Below are positions 28,215 through 39,689 of a DNA stretch of 64,000 nucleotides, piece by piece. The notes under the pieces are model-generated. The model worked only from the letters and a program-made list of their open reading frames with translations, was not told the DNA's origin and ran no database searches. This DNA comes from Saprospirales bacterium (lineage in GTDB: Bacteria; Bacteroidota; Bacteroidia; Chitinophagales; Saprospiraceae). The DNA is taken from assembly GCA_016703765.1 (NCBI GenBank), contig JADJBL010000014.1, positions 66,387-130,386 on the forward strand, read 5' to 3'. The stretch's first letter is position 1, and each line of letters begins with the position of its first letter. The position numbers and the translations under genes are program-made.

Positions 28215-28301
28215 TTGAAAAGTTTAATGGAAGCCTTTTTGGCTTAGCCAAAAAGTAATATTTCAACTATAAACTTTTCAACTTTTCAACTTTTCAACTA
28301 T
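28188..28301. repeat. tandem-word hairpin R2 (GTTGAAAAG words) between convergent genes, with nested hairpin
   Basis: Left arm 28188-28225 repeats the 9-nt word gttgaaaag with a tttata interruption; right arm 28262-28300 repeats cttttcaac. The loop holds a second perfect hairpin, TTTTTGGCT-t-AGCCAAAAA at about 28236-28254. The left arm encodes the end of the plus-strand gene and the outermost right-arm bases include the stop codon of the minus-strand gene. Probably a bidirectional terminator. Confidence 0.8.
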
Positions 28302-29107
28302 TCCCCAATTTCTTTTTTCTCCAAAGTCAAAGAGCCTCCACTGGCTAATTTCGAAAAGGTAATGCTCTCAATCCGGTTCCCGTTGCGCTTGAATGTGCCG
28401 GGGCCTTTGGCGGAGCTGAAACTCAGATTCGACCAATCGACCTGGATATCGGCCATGATCTCCGGGGTTGCGTTGGAGATGGCTGTCATCAGGGAGTCTT
28501 TCTGCTCGGGAAGGGCGCCTTTGATGGTGTATAGCTGGCCGATGAGGGTGCGGTTGTTGTAGCCGAGGTAAAGGACATAGGAGCTCGCGCCACCTTTATG
28601 CAGGTAGCTTCCGGTCATGGCGGCCGGGTTGATGACGCTGGCCGGCGCGATATCTTCCTCGTTGAAAACGATCATGGAGCGGTAGTCGAACGAGCCGCTC
28701 TTTTTTCCGGGGTAATTGTGGCCGATCCGCGCGTTGATCTTTCCCTCCGGGCTTTTGCCCAGATAAACTGCGTATGTGATGTTATCGGCGCCGGTGCCGC
28801 CTACGGCTTCGTAGGCGTTGGCCGGAATCTCGTATTTTTCGTAGTCGGCCGGGGCGATTTTTTGACAGCTTTCGATGGTTCCCACCCGGACGGTATCGTG
28901 GCCTACCACGGCATAGACGTCGTGGTGTTTGACCTTGTCTCCGGCCTGCGTGATGTCCTTGCAGATCAGGGCAAAGACCACGGAATCGAGGTTTACAGCC
29001 GGGGCCTCTCCTGGGTTGGCAAGGACAGCCGCATCGGCGGGTGTTTCGGATTTGCAGCTCCACCAAAAAGCGGTGGTGATTGCAACAATAAAGACGTATT
29101 TACTCAT
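28298..29107 (-). CDS. lipoprotein of unknown function
   Basis: A 269-residue protein with N-terminal MSKYVFIVAITTAFWWSC, a hydrophobic segment ending in Cys that fits a lipoprotein signal. After a linker rich in Ala/Pro, the first half (VVFALICKDITQAGDKVKHH, DTVRVGTIESCQKI) and the second half (GSYLHKGGASSYVLYLGYNN, LTLEKKEIGE) are beta-rich. Two Cys (in LICKD and ESCQK) could form a disulfide. I do not recognise a family. The start overlaps the end of the upstream DUF4230 gene by 8 bases, so it is probably translated from the same message. Its stop lies in repeat R2. Confidence 0.75.
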   Translation of the reverse strand: MSKYVFIVAITTAFWWSCKSETPADAAVLANPGEAPAVNLDSVVFALICKDITQAGDKVKHHDVYAVVGHDTVRVGTIESCQKIAPADYEKYEIPANAYEAVGGTGADNITYAVYLGKSPEGKINARIGHNYPGKKSGSFDYRSMIVFNEEDIAPASVINPAAMTGSYLHKGGASSYVLYLGYNNRTLIGQLYTIKGALPEQKDSLMTAISNATPEIMADIQVDWSNLSFSSAKGPGTFKRNGNRIESITFSKLASGGSLTLEKKEIGE

Positions 29108-30375
29108 TTCCCGAATTTTGCTGCGAATCTAGCGTTTCCCGGCTATAATTGTCGAAATATTCTTCATCCGATTCCGTCGGATTGAGGTTTTTAAACCGGA
29201 CATTGAGTTTATAATCCCTACTGATCGAACTGATCATGGGCCCCAGCATCAGCTCCATGATCTCGACCGCCTGCACCTTGGCCTTGTCCATGATGTCGCT
29301 TTCCAGGGCCTCCCGGCGGAATTCCTTGCGCAATAGGTTGAAGTTTTTGTTGAAATCCACGTTTTTGACCTCCCTCATCCAGCCGATATCCAGTTTTTCG
29401 ATCTTCGGATAGACTTCGTGGGAAAGAATCTCCGGCTCGGGCAGGGTGACCGTGACCGTCTTGGAGGAGGGGTCCAGATTGAGCTCGAAATATTTTTGCA
29501 GGTCGAAACCCACTTTCAGCACGCTGATGGCGATGACTTCGAGTTCCGTGGAAGAGACATTTACCCCCAGAGCCGGGTCTGCATTTGCTTGTTGATGCCT
29601 TTCTTATCCCGGATCTCCATCGTGGCCAGTTCGGCGGTGGCCCGTTCCACCCTTTGTTCGAGAAAGCCTTTGGAGGCGGTAAAGTCCCGCACGGCAGCGC
29701 TTTCCTGCAATCGATCCATCATGGGCTGGAGTGCTTCCGTCATGGCCACCCCGCAAGGAGAGTCGACATTGCGGCCATACACCGATAATTTTCCCTCGTA
29801 GGTTTCGAGGATGGTGGAAAAGATCAGGTTGACCAGAAAACAGGTGTATTTGGAGGAGACCTCTTTGAGGATGGTCACCGCGTCGGTCGATTCGCTGTCG
29901 TACCATTTTTGGTAAAACGCGCTCGAAGTGTCCTGTAGCGCGGTGAACTCGTTGAAGTACAGACGGCTGATGTAGGGGTGGTGCTGATCGTAGCTCTGCT
30001 GGACGAGCAATTTTAGAGAGTCCGACAGGTCCATCCGGCTGGCTACGTGGTTGAGCAGGGAGAGGTTGAACTGGTAGATCAGGTCGTTAAATTCCCGGTT
30101 ATAGCGGTGCGGGTTGCTCATGATGGCCAGGGCGTTCTCCGTATCGATCTGGGGCTTGAAATCCGCCGGCACGTATTTGACCTGGTATTCCTTCGGGATG
30201 CGGGTATAGGTACCTGCGTCTTTTCGGATCAATGTGACGATGAGAATGATCCCCAGCAAAGCGGCCGCTACATAAAAAAAGAGCCGGCGGGAGCTCAGGG
30301 GAATTTTTTGCCTCCCTGGCCTCCGGATGCAGGTTTTCTCCTCCCAAAAGGGGAAGGCAACTTGAATAAACTCAT
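29100..30375 (-). CDS. DUF4230 domain-containing membrane protein (two apparent single-base deletions)
   Basis: The gene is split over three frames but reads as one protein of about 424 residues. ATG 30375 overlaps the upstream acyl-CoA dehydrogenase stop as ATGA and reads MSLFKLPSPFGRRK; at a run of six T on the plus strand (30304-30309) one base is missing, after which PLSSRRLFFYVAAALLGIIL gives the membrane anchor. At a run of five C (29564-29568) another base is missing; restoring it joins KQMQTRLWG to VNVSSTELEVIAISVLKVGF without a gap. The periplasmic part (NREFNDLIYQFNLSLLNHVA, LNLDPSSKTVTVTLPEPEIL) matches DUF4230. Function unknown; likely operon with the dehydrogenase and the lipoprotein gene. 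Confidence 0.75.
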
Positions 30376-31517
30376 GACCCTTTGAGAATTTCCCTTGAAA
30401 TGACGAGTTTCTGGATCTCGGAGGTACCCTCGCCGATGGTGCACAATTTGGAATCCCGGTAAAATTTCTCCACGGGGTAGTCCTTCGTATAGCCATACCC
30501 ACCGAAAACCTGCACCGCATCGGTGGAAACCTGTACGGCTATTTCCGAAGCGTAGTATTTGGCCATCGCCGAGATCTTGGTGGTGGGCAGGTTCTTGTTT
30601 TTCAACTGCCCGGATTCGCGGATCAGCAGCTCGGCGGCCTGGATCTTGGTGGCCATGTCCGCCAGTTTGAAGCTGATGCCCTGGAAGTTGGCGATCGGCT
30701 GACCGAACTGTTCCCTTTCCTTCGAATACTTCACCGAGGCTTCGTAGGCCCCTTTGGCTATGCCCAGGGACAAGGCGGCGATGGAGATCCGGCCGCCGTC
30801 GAGGACTTTCATCGCCTGGATAAATCCCTCGCCTTCGTTGCCCAGCATCTGGCTCTTGTGGATGCGGCAGTGGTCGAAGATCATTTCGGCGGTTTCGGAG
30901 GCCCTCATGCCGAGCTTGTTTTCCTTTTTCCCCCCGTAAAAGCCGGGGGTGTCGCGCTCGACGATAAAGGCCGACATACCGTGGCTGTCGAGCAGTTCAC
31001 CGGTTCGGGCGATCACGACCGCTACCTGCCCGGATTTGCCGTGGGTGATCCAGTTTTTGGTGCCGTTCAGGACATAGTGGTCGCCCGATTTGACGGCGAT
31101 GCACTGCATTCTCCCGGCATCGCTGCCGGTGTTGGGTTCGGTCAGTCCCCAGGCGCCGATCCACTCGCCGGACGCGAGCAGAGGCAGGTAGCGCTGTTTC
31201 TGGGCTTCGTTGCCGAACATCAGGATATGGTTGGTGCAAAGGGAGTTGTGCGCAGCCAGGGAAAGACCGATGGAGCCGCAAACCTTGGCGATCTCCACGA
31301 TTACGGAAATATACTCCTGGTAGCCCAGGCCGGCTCCGCCGTATGCTTCGGGAACCAGCACGCCCATGTATCCGTATTCGCCCATTTTGCGAAACAGGTC
31401 TATGGGGAAGATCTGGTCTTCATCCCATTCCATGACGTGAGGGCGGATATAGGTTTCCGCAAAATCGCGCGTACTCCCTTCGATCATGGACAGGTTTTCC
31501 AGTAATTCGTATTTCAT
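30372..31517 (-). CDS. acyl-CoA dehydrogenase
   Basis: A 381-residue flavoenzyme oxidising acyl-CoA to enoyl-CoA in beta-oxidation or amino-acid catabolism. Seen: GYMGVLVPEAYGGAGLGYQE, LTEPNTGSDAGRM and NGTKNWITHGK of the FAD/substrate domain, MRASETAEMIFDHCRI, ERE-QFGQPIANFQGI helix, VQVFGGYGYTKDYPVEKFYR and GEGTSEIQKLVISREIL, where the Glu of GEGTSEIQ occupies the catalytic-base position of the short-chain type. Length is standard. ATG 31517 (MKYELLENL) is chosen over 31562 because it starts the conserved N-terminal helix. It is divergent from the VOC gene with 57 bases between. Confidence 0.95.
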   Translation of the reverse strand: MKYELLENLSMIEGSTRDFAETYIRPHVMEWDEDQIFPIDLFRKMGEYGYMGVLVPEAYGGAGLGYQEYISVIVEIAKVCGSIGLSLAAHNSLCTNHILMFGNEAQKQRYLPLLASGEWIGAWGLTEPNTGSDAGRMQCIAVKSGDHYVLNGTKNWITHGKSGQVAVVIARTGELLDSHGMSAFIVERDTPGFYGGKKENKLGMRASETAEMIFDHCRIHKSQMLGNEGEGFIQAMKVLDGGRISIAALSLGIAKGAYEASVKYSKEREQFGQPIANFQGISFKLADMATKIQAAELLIRESGQLKNKNLPTTKISAMAKYYASEIAVQVSTDAVQVFGGYGYTKDYPVEKFYRDSKLCTIGEGTSEIQKLVISREILKGS

Positions 31518-31574
31518 ATCCCGGTATTGTTTCGTTATTTTTCGCCCCGCAAGATACTTCAAAATTATTTACTT

Positions 31575-31946
31575 ATGCCATTCCAACTCACCGCCTTGAT
31601 TCCGATGCTCGAAACCCACGACATGGAGGGGACCATCGCTTTTTATACCGAAGTGCTCGGCTTTTCCTGCACGGGCTATGAAGAAGGGACCTGGGCCAGC
31701 CTGGAGCGGGATCAGGTGGCCGTCATGTTCGCACGGCCAAAAGAAGACCGCGATAACCCCGAACCGGTGCTAAGCGGCTCCCTGTATTTTTACCCCGACC
31801 AGGTCGAGGACATCTGGGAATCTGTCAAGGACAAGGCAGAGATATGCTACCCCCTGGAGGAGTTCGACTACGGAGTCCGCGAGTTCGGCATTTACGACAA
31901 CAACGGGTATTTGCTGCAGTTTGGGCAGGCGGTGGAGCGGGAGTAA
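31575..31946 (+). CDS. VOC (glyoxalase/bleomycin-resistance) family protein
   Basis: A 123-residue single-domain protein with the beta-alpha-beta-beta-beta repeats of the vicinal oxygen chelate fold: LIPMLETHDMEGTIAFYTEV, GFSCTGYEEGTWASLERDQV, VLSGSLYFYPDQVEDIWESV and GVREFGIYDNNGYLLQFGQA. The final block with F-x-x-x-D-x-x-G-x-x-L-x-F is typical. The metal ligands are not fully conserved: the first position, usually His/Gln, falls near Thr-His of LETHD and the last Glu is Gln in LQFGQ, so enzymatic activity is uncertain. Often such proteins are binding or resistance proteins. The 3' side ends in hairpin R3. Confidence 0.85.
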   Translation: MPFQLTALIPMLETHDMEGTIAFYTEVLGFSCTGYEEGTWASLERDQVAVMFARPKEDRDNPEPVLSGSLYFYPDQVEDIWESVKDKAEICYPLEEFDYGVREFGIYDNNGYLLQFGQAVERE

Positions 31947-31960
31947 ATCTTTGGTTTTTA

Positions 31961-32013
31961 AGTTATTAAGGGTATAAGTTTCAACCAAAAAAACTTATAC
32001 CCTTAATAACTTA
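31961..32013. terminator. perfect 22-bp inverted repeat R3 between convergent genes
   Basis: AAGTTATTAAGGGTATAAGT at 31961-31980 (extending by TT) pairs perfectly with the complementary arm at 31992-32013; loop about 9 nt and A-rich. It lies 15 bases after the VOC stop and 10 bases before the stop of the convergent membrane-protein gene, so it probably terminates both. The arm again contains near-repeats (ttaagttattaag), linking it to the other hairpins here. Confidence 0.7.
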
Positions 32014-32022
32014 ATACCTCTC

Positions 32023-32433
32023 CTACGGATTCATCCTCGCAAAGATCAACCCCGCAACCGCAGCCTGAATAAAACCGTAGAGCAGCCAGGTGAGCACCAT
32101 CGTCAGCGACACGTCGATGGCGCTGAAGGTGATCCACATGGCGGGAAGAGTGGCTACCAGGGTGTACACGATGCCCAATTCGAGGTCCCGGACGAGCATA
32201 GAGCCCGTGAAAAGACCTTTGAATCGATCCCAGAACCAGGCTAGCGCCAGGCTGAGGATAAAGGGATGGATGAAAAACAGGATGTTTCGCTCATCTCCCG
32301 ACCGGAATACGGGATTGTAGTATTCTACCGCTACATTCGGAAAGAGCTTGACGGCGCCAAACAGCATAGCGAAACTCAGCGCAAGTAAGACCACGCCGGC
32401 AATTAACCCGGGAATTAAAATTCTCTTTGTCAT
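32023..32433 (-). CDS. small integral membrane protein of unknown function
   Basis: A 136-residue protein with four predicted membrane segments: LIPGLIAGVVLLALSFAMLF, FIHPFILSLALAWFWDRF, ELGIVYTLVATLPAMWITF and VSLTMVLTWLLYGFIQAAVA. The loop after the first helix (KLFPNVAVEYYNPVFRSGDE) carries several aromatic and charged residues. No recognised catalytic motif. It is similar in plan to small conserved Bacteroidota membrane proteins without assigned function. It reads toward hairpin R3 and is separated from the giant PKD gene upstream on other side by 63 bases of non-coding sequence. Confidence 0.75.
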   Translation of the reverse strand: MTKRILIPGLIAGVVLLALSFAMLFGAVKLFPNVAVEYYNPVFRSGDERNILFFIHPFILSLALAWFWDRFKGLFTGSMLVRDLELGIVYTLVATLPAMWITFSAIDVSLTMVLTWLLYGFIQAAVAGLIFARMNP

Positions 32434-32496
32434 TGATTCTTGTTTTGTTTATAGTTACAATCCTCTAAAGTAGAAATATTTCCGGGATTTCCAGCC

Positions 32497-35400
32497 CTAC
32501 CGGAGCAGCGAAACATTTCCCTTCCGGATAAATTCCTCCCCTCCGAAACAAAGCACCCTCAGGTAATACCCGTACACATCGGGCGGGAGGACTTTTCCTT
32601 TGTGCGTGCCGTCCCAGCCCGGGCTCGCTTCGAAACTTTCGTAAACCTTTTCTCCCCAGCGGTCGTACACCGCCAGATACACCTCGTCCACCGCGTTGCC
32701 CCTGACCCGAAAGAAGTCGTTCTTACCGTCGCCATTGGGTGAAAAACCGCTCGGGATGAACAAAAAGGGCTCCTCGCAAACGGGTTCAAACACCACGACC
32801 AGCACGGCCCCCCGGTTGGAACAGCCGTCACCATTGACGATCAGTACCTCGTACAATGTCGTCTCGGTGGGGGTGGCGATGGGATTGTATATGTTCGGGT
32901 CGGTCAAAGACTCCTCAGGACTCCAGAAGTACTGGTAGCCCGGAGCCGGGTCGTTCGGACCGATCAGAGCCCATAATTGGGTGCTCTGACCGAGCGGGAT
33001 GGTGTCAGGCTGGGCCTGGACGTCCAGCGGCGGCACGAAGTTGAAGATGTTTACCAGCACCTGCCCGGTGTCCAGGCATCCGTATTGGTTTTCGGCGATA
33101 AAGGTGTAGAGCGTGTTTTCCGTCGGACCTACCCAGGGCGCGTTTGTGCCTTGTCCGGAGAGGATACCCTCCTCCGGCGCCCATTCAAAGGTCAGGACAT
33201 CGCCCAATTGCAAATTTATCGCATTGAGTTGGATGCTGTCGCCGATACAGACCGTCACGGCAGGGGGTGCCGATACCAGGGCGGAATAATTGCCGACCGT
33301 GATCGTGTCTGTCAATACGCAGCCGAATATGTCGGTGGCTTGAAGGTAATAGACGCTTGGCTGACCGGGGCTGGCCAAATACTCGCCGCCCGTCTCCAGG
33401 ATGGTGGAAAAATCGGGGTCGAAAGACCAGAGTATCGATACAGCCGTCGCGCTCTGCGCTTCCAGCAAAATGGATTGCTCGCAAATCGTGGTATCTGCGC
33501 TGGCTGACCAGTCGAAGGCCGGAGGCACGAGCACCGTGACGGCTCGAACGACCGAACAGGTATCCACCCCTCCGGTATCGGTGATGGTCACGCTGTACGT
33601 CGTGGTCGCGTCGGGATTGGCCAGAGGGTTGGGCGCATTCGGGTCGTTCAGACCCTCCGGCGGAGCCCAATGGTAGCTCCAGTCGGGATTAAACCCGGGG
33701 TTGATCTCCGTCTCCTCCTGAAAACAGATGATGATCGTATCGGACAGCACGGGGTCCATGAGCTGGATCTCGAGGGTCTGCTGAATGGTGTCCACACAGC
33801 CGTCGGAAGAGGCCATGATGAGTTGGGCTTCGAGGATGGTATTTTCCGTCAGGGTTATTTGAGGGGAAACTGCTCCGGTGACGAGGCCGTTGCTGAAGGT
33901 CCATTGCTGGCTGATAAACTCGCCCTGGTTGTTTACGGAAAGGTTGTTGAATTGCACCACCACGGAGTCGCTGCAAATGGGATACTCCCACCCGAAATCC
34001 AGCTGGATGCCGGGGTTGCCTACGTGCACCGGAAAAAAGGCCGTATCCGGGCAGGCGATGTTGGCCGGCAGCGTGAGCATGATCGTGTACCAGCCGGTAT
34101 CGGGATAGACATAGTAGGGATCGCCGCCCACATAAGTAGCTCCTGGATTCTGAATATCGCCGAAATTCCAGTTTATAAAGGAGGCATTCGGCCCCGTATA
34201 GTCAAACAGCACGGCAAATCCGTTGCATTGTTGCGATGCAAAACCGGTCTCCAGGTCGGTGGTATCTATCGCGTTGATGAGCACGGTGTCTATCCTCAGG
34301 CAATCGAATTGATTGGTGGTTTCCACAAAAACGGAGAATTGCCCGGGGCTGGGAGGAAAGATCGTAGGGGTATCCGTATGGTCCCCCGAAAAGACCAGGC
34401 TGTCGGGCGACCAGTCGAAGCTGAGCACATCGTCCGGATCGGTATTGGTGATCTGCAATTGAATGGTATCTCCCTGGCAAACGAAGCCCGAAGAATCGAC
34501 TTCCACATTGACCCCTTGCCCCGTGATGGTCACGTCGCCGGTGATCGAGCATCCATACTCGTCGCGCACCAGCACGTAGTAAGACTCTGTGCCGAAGGGT
34601 TCCACCAGGATGGTTTGGGTAAAGCCGAGCAGGACGTTGAAATCGGGATCGGCGGCCCAGTAAAACTCCACGCCCGTATTGGTTTCCGCAGTAAGGGGTA
34701 TGATGGGGTCGCAAAGGGTCGTATCAGGGGGCAGTTCGAGGGTCAGTGGCTCGGGCACGAAAACCGTCACCTCCTTCTCGGTGGTACAGCCCGTAAAACT
34801 GATCAGCAGCACGGTGTAGGTGGTCGTCGTGTCGGGACTGGCAAATGGATTGGGTGAAACGGGGTTGCTCAGCGTGGCGCCCGGCGACCAGTAATAACCC
34901 AGCAAGGGGTCGAACAAGGGGTTGAGCGGGATGGAATCTCCTTTACAAACCTGCAAAGTGTCGGCGATTTCCTCCTCAATCAGAAAGGCCGGCACCCATT
35001 GGGAAATATCTTTCTGGCACCCGTTGGCGGCCGTCACGGTGAGCGTCAGCAAGACGTTCATGTTTTGGTAGCCGACAAAGACGGGGTGTTGCTCGTTGGA
35101 GGTTTGCAGATTCCCAAATTGCCAGGACCAGCCGACGATGCTCGACAAGGTATCGGTAGACAGGTCGGTCACTTCGATGACCACGCTATCGGCGCATTCC
35201 ACGATCTCGAAGTCGAAATCCGGAAACAGGGAATTGGGCAACAGGGTGAAGTCCTGATAAAAAGTATCCGCACAGACGTTGTTGGGTTCTGCGATGAGCA
35301 TGACGGTGTAGGTGCCCGTGTCGGAGTAGGTAAAAACCGGTTCCGTGATGGTAGAGCTGGCGCCGGGGTTGCCCGGGTCGTTGAAAAACCAAATGTATTC

Positions 35401-36372
35401 ATCCGCATTCTGACTGAGGTTGTCAAAGACCACGGTGAGGTCCTCGCACTGCACCTCTGGGGCGAAAAAGGAGGAGATCGTCTGCCCGCATTCGCCGACA
35501 TTGTACTGAAAATCCCGACGGGTGGTGGAAATGAGCACCCCATCGCGGTACTCCTCTACGCAGATACCTACCACAAACTGCCCGATCGTATTCGGAAGGC
35601 CGGTCAGCAGGCCGGTTTGGGGGTTGATGGTTAGCGGGGAGCCGCCGGGCGATCCGTTGAGCATATTGAGCACGTTGTAGGGAGGGTCGATCCAGTTGAT
35701 TTGCGGATAGGGCGGATTGAAAGGCGGCTGCGGCATGGGGTCGGCGGGAATGGCGCCGTCGAGCGGAGTGCAAAGGGTGTACACGATGGAGTCGCCGTCG
35801 ATATCGAATGCCGATTGGTCAAAACTGATGGGCTCGTTGACGCAGATATAGATCGGCGGCCAGGTATTGAATTTGGGATTGCTGTTGCACTCCAGCAAGG
35901 CCGTTTCCGAAATGAATACGCTATAGGTTGCACCCGTTCCAAGCGGGTCGACGATATTTGAAATGGTCACATTCCGGCAGCAACGCTGGTAGGCCAGGGT
36001 ATAACCGCCGATCTGGGGAGGCAGGGTCACGAGGGCGGTATAGGTAGTAGTATGCACGCAGACATCGGGAGGCGCCACAAAGCACTCGCTGGAAAGCACC
36101 GGGTCGAGGGTGTCGTTCAGGTCGGTGTCGAAGGGGATGAGGATTTCCTGCAACAATACATTGGTCTCTCCGTGAAACACCCCGATAGAAGCTGGATTGT
36201 CGAAGTAAGCTGCGGGATTTCCGTTGTAGCAATCCCGGAAAATGACCAGCGTGATCTCGTACTCGTTATTTCCAAGGCAGGTATAATTCATCTCCCCGCC
36301 GACGATGTGGGTGGCGCGGAGGAAGGTGATATTTGCGAAAAGCACGAGCAGGAGTAAACAGATTCGAGGCAT
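32497..36372 (-). CDS. giant secreted PKD-domain protein with gliding-motility type C-terminal (T9SS type B) domain
   Basis: A 1291-residue secreted adhesin-like protein. Signal peptide MPRICLLLLVLFANITFLRA precedes the conserved opening ATHIVGGEMNYTCLGNNEYE, which is common to Saprospiria gliding-associated proteins. Several PKD-like domains follow (VFDNLSQNADEYIWFFNDPG, FTYSDTGTYTVMLIAEPN, SFINWNFGDIQNPGATY, YYVYPDTGWYTIMLTL), interleaved with repeats having WSP.. LSNPVSPNPFASPDTTTTYT patterns. The C-terminus (FLFIPSGFSPNGDGKNDFFR, VYDRWGEKVYESFEASPGWD, VYGYYLRVLCFGGEE) is the CHU_C/type B sorting domain that routes proteins through the type IX system to the surface. Probable role: surface adhesion or gliding. 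Confidence 0.93.
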   Translation of the reverse strand: MPRICLLLLVLFANITFLRATHIVGGEMNYTCLGNNEYEITLVIFRDCYNGNPAAYFDNPASIGVFHGETNVLLQEILIPFDTDLNDTLDPVLSSECFVAPPDVCVHTTTYTALVTLPPQIGGYTLAYQRCCRNVTISNIVDPLGTGATYSVFISETALLECNSNPKFNTWPPIYICVNEPISFDQSAFDIDGDSIVYTLCTPLDGAIPADPMPQPPFNPPYPQINWIDPPYNVLNMLNGSPGGSPLTINPQTGLLTGLPNTIGQFVVGICVEEYRDGVLISTTRRDFQYNVGECGQTISSFFAPEVQCEDLTVVFDNLSQNADEYIWFFNDPGNPGASSTITEPVFTYSDTGTYTVMLIAEPNNVCADTFYQDFTLLPNSLFPDFDFEIVECADSVVIEVTDLSTDTLSSIVGWSWQFGNLQTSNEQHPVFVGYQNMNVLLTLTVTAANGCQKDISQWVPAFLIEEEIADTLQVCKGDSIPLNPLFDPLLGYYWSPGATLSNPVSPNPFASPDTTTTYTVLLISFTGCTTEKEVTVFVPEPLTLELPPDTTLCDPIIPLTAETNTGVEFYWAADPDFNVLLGFTQTILVEPFGTESYYVLVRDEYGCSITGDVTITGQGVNVEVDSSGFVCQGDTIQLQITNTDPDDVLSFDWSPDSLVFSGDHTDTPTIFPPSPGQFSVFVETTNQFDCLRIDTVLINAIDTTDLETGFASQQCNGFAVLFDYTGPNASFINWNFGDIQNPGATYVGGDPYYVYPDTGWYTIMLTLPANIACPDTAFFPVHVGNPGIQLDFGWEYPICSDSVVVQFNNLSVNNQGEFISQQWTFSNGLVTGAVSPQITLTENTILEAQLIMASSDGCVDTIQQTLEIQLMDPVLSDTIIICFQEETEINPGFNPDWSYHWAPPEGLNDPNAPNPLANPDATTTYSVTITDTGGVDTCSVVRAVTVLVPPAFDWSASADTTICEQSILLEAQSATAVSILWSFDPDFSTILETGGEYLASPGQPSVYYLQATDIFGCVLTDTITVGNYSALVSAPPAVTVCIGDSIQLNAINLQLGDVLTFEWAPEEGILSGQGTNAPWVGPTENTLYTFIAENQYGCLDTGQVLVNIFNFVPPLDVQAQPDTIPLGQSTQLWALIGPNDPAPGYQYFWSPEESLTDPNIYNPIATPTETTLYEVLIVNGDGCSNRGAVLVVVFEPVCEEPFLFIPSGFSPNGDGKNDFFRVRGNAVDEVYLAVYDRWGEKVYESFEASPGWDGTHKGKVLPPDVYGYYLRVLCFGGEEFIRKGNVSLLR

Positions 36373-36511
36373 AGGAAAAGGTTAGGTTTGTAGAGGCTCC
36401 ACTAAAAATAGAAATATCCCCTCCATTTCCCAATCTTTTGCATCCCCAAGCACATGAAATGTAGCGAATCGGCAAAAATCGGTAGTTTCGAGCCTCATTA
36501 ATGCTTATCGT

Positions 36512-38629
<2,118 letters not shown>

Positions 38630-38641
38630 GACCCTTCCCCG

Positions 38642-38672
38642 TTTGTCCTTTGGGCAAAAGAAAGTAACTTTA
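38642..38672 (+). promoter_or_regulatory. putative Bacteroidota sigma-A promoter (TTTG-N19-TAACTTTA)
   Basis: TTTG at 38642-38645 and TAACTTTA at 38665-38672 are 19 bases apart, matching the TTTG/TAnnTTTG arrangement at all but the last base of the -7 box. The box ends 31 bases before the ATG at 38704. This is the best complete promoter seen in the window. Confidence 0.55.
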
Positions 38673-38703
38673 AGCGTTAAACGAACAAAACGCACACCGA
38701 CTT

Positions 38704-39597
38704 ATGAGAACTACCCTTTTGGCAACACTGTTGCTGCTATCGCTATGGGCTTGTACGCCCGATACCGACCCCGAATTGAAAGCCATCGCCGACCTGGAAG
38801 AAAAGGTCGAACGCGGCGCCTCCAACGATAAGATTGAGGAGCTCATGGGGCTTTATGAGAAATACATCGCCGGCCATCCGGAGGAGGTGGAACAAAATGC
38901 CCAATTTCTCCATAAAGCCGCTTTTATCCAGTACTCCGGGCATCGGTATGCCTCGGCGGTAAAGTACCTGAAAGATGCCCTGCGCAAGTTTTATCAAAGC
39001 GCCAAGACCCCGGAGAATGCGCTCTTCCTGGCCTCGATCTACAAAAACCAGATGAACAACCCCAGCGTGGGCGATGTCGGGTATTACGCCTTTCTGGAGG
39101 CCTTCCCCAACCACGAAAAAGCGGGTTTTGTGCGCGACAGCGTCCTGACCCATACGATCGACCTGGCCGCCACTATCGACAGCCTTCGCTCCAGGATCTA
39201 CGACGAATCTGCCAACCGCTACAATGCCGAAGTATCCAACGAATTCATCGGCACCTGCGAGATGTATGGATTGTTGCTTCCAAACGACGAAAAAACCCCC
39301 GATCTGCTTTACGAAGCTGCGCGCACGGCGGGTTATATCCGTTCCTTCCCCAATGCGGTGGAGCTATACGAATGGGTCTACTCGGCCTATCCCGATTACG
39401 ACAAAGCGAGCCAGGCTCTCTTTATGATGGCCTTCACCTACGACAATGAAATGCGGAATGTAGACCGGGCAAAAGTTCTATACGAGGAGTTTCTCCAAAA
39501 ATATCCCACGGACGACTTCGCGGACGACGCCCTGGTGCTGCTGCAAAATTTGGGGAAATCGGAGGAAGAGATATTGAAGAACCTGCAGAAGAAGTGA
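38704..39597 (+). CDS. tetratricopeptide-repeat lipoprotein
   Basis: A 297-residue protein with type II signal peptide MRTTLLATLLLLSLWAC (Cys 17). The mature part is helical, with TPR-like pairs: LYEKYIAGHPEEVEQNAQFL, YSGHRYASAVKYLKDALRKF, FPNAVELYEWVYSAYPDYDK, ASQALFMMAFTYDNEMRNVD and ARKVLYEEFLQKYP-like end. The YPxxxxAxxAL spacing recalls outer-membrane BamD/CpoB-type TPR proteins, but a specific role is not claimed. Transcribed from the promoter at 38642-38672 and followed by hairpin R4. Confidence 0.85.
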   Translation: MRTTLLATLLLLSLWACTPDTDPELKAIADLEEKVERGASNDKIEELMGLYEKYIAGHPEEVEQNAQFLHKAAFIQYSGHRYASAVKYLKDALRKFYQSAKTPENALFLASIYKNQMNNPSVGDVGYYAFLEAFPNHEKAGFVRDSVLTHTIDLAATIDSLRSRIYDESANRYNAEVSNEFIGTCEMYGLLLPNDEKTPDLLYEAARTAGYIRSFPNAVELYEWVYSAYPDYDKASQALFMMAFTYDNEMRNVDRAKVLYEEFLQKYPTDDFADDALVLLQNLGKSEEEILKNLQKK

Positions 39598-39607
39598 TCG
39601 AATCTTG

Positions 39608-39689
39608 TTTAGTTTAGAGAGTTTAGGAGGTTTAGAATGTTTAGACAAAGACTAAACTTTCTAAACTTCATAAACCTTATAAACCTCAT
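39608..39689. repeat. tandem-word hairpin R4 (GTTTAGGAG-type words) between convergent genes
   Basis: Left arm 39608-39644 is made of 9-nt words (agtttagag, agtttagga, ggtttagaa, tgtttagac); right arm 39651-39689 of complementary words (ctaaactt, ctaaacttc, ataaacctt, ataaacctc). It shares its word family with R1 some 35 kb away. The right arm ends within the stop codon of the minus-strand gene at 39686. Confidence 0.78.
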
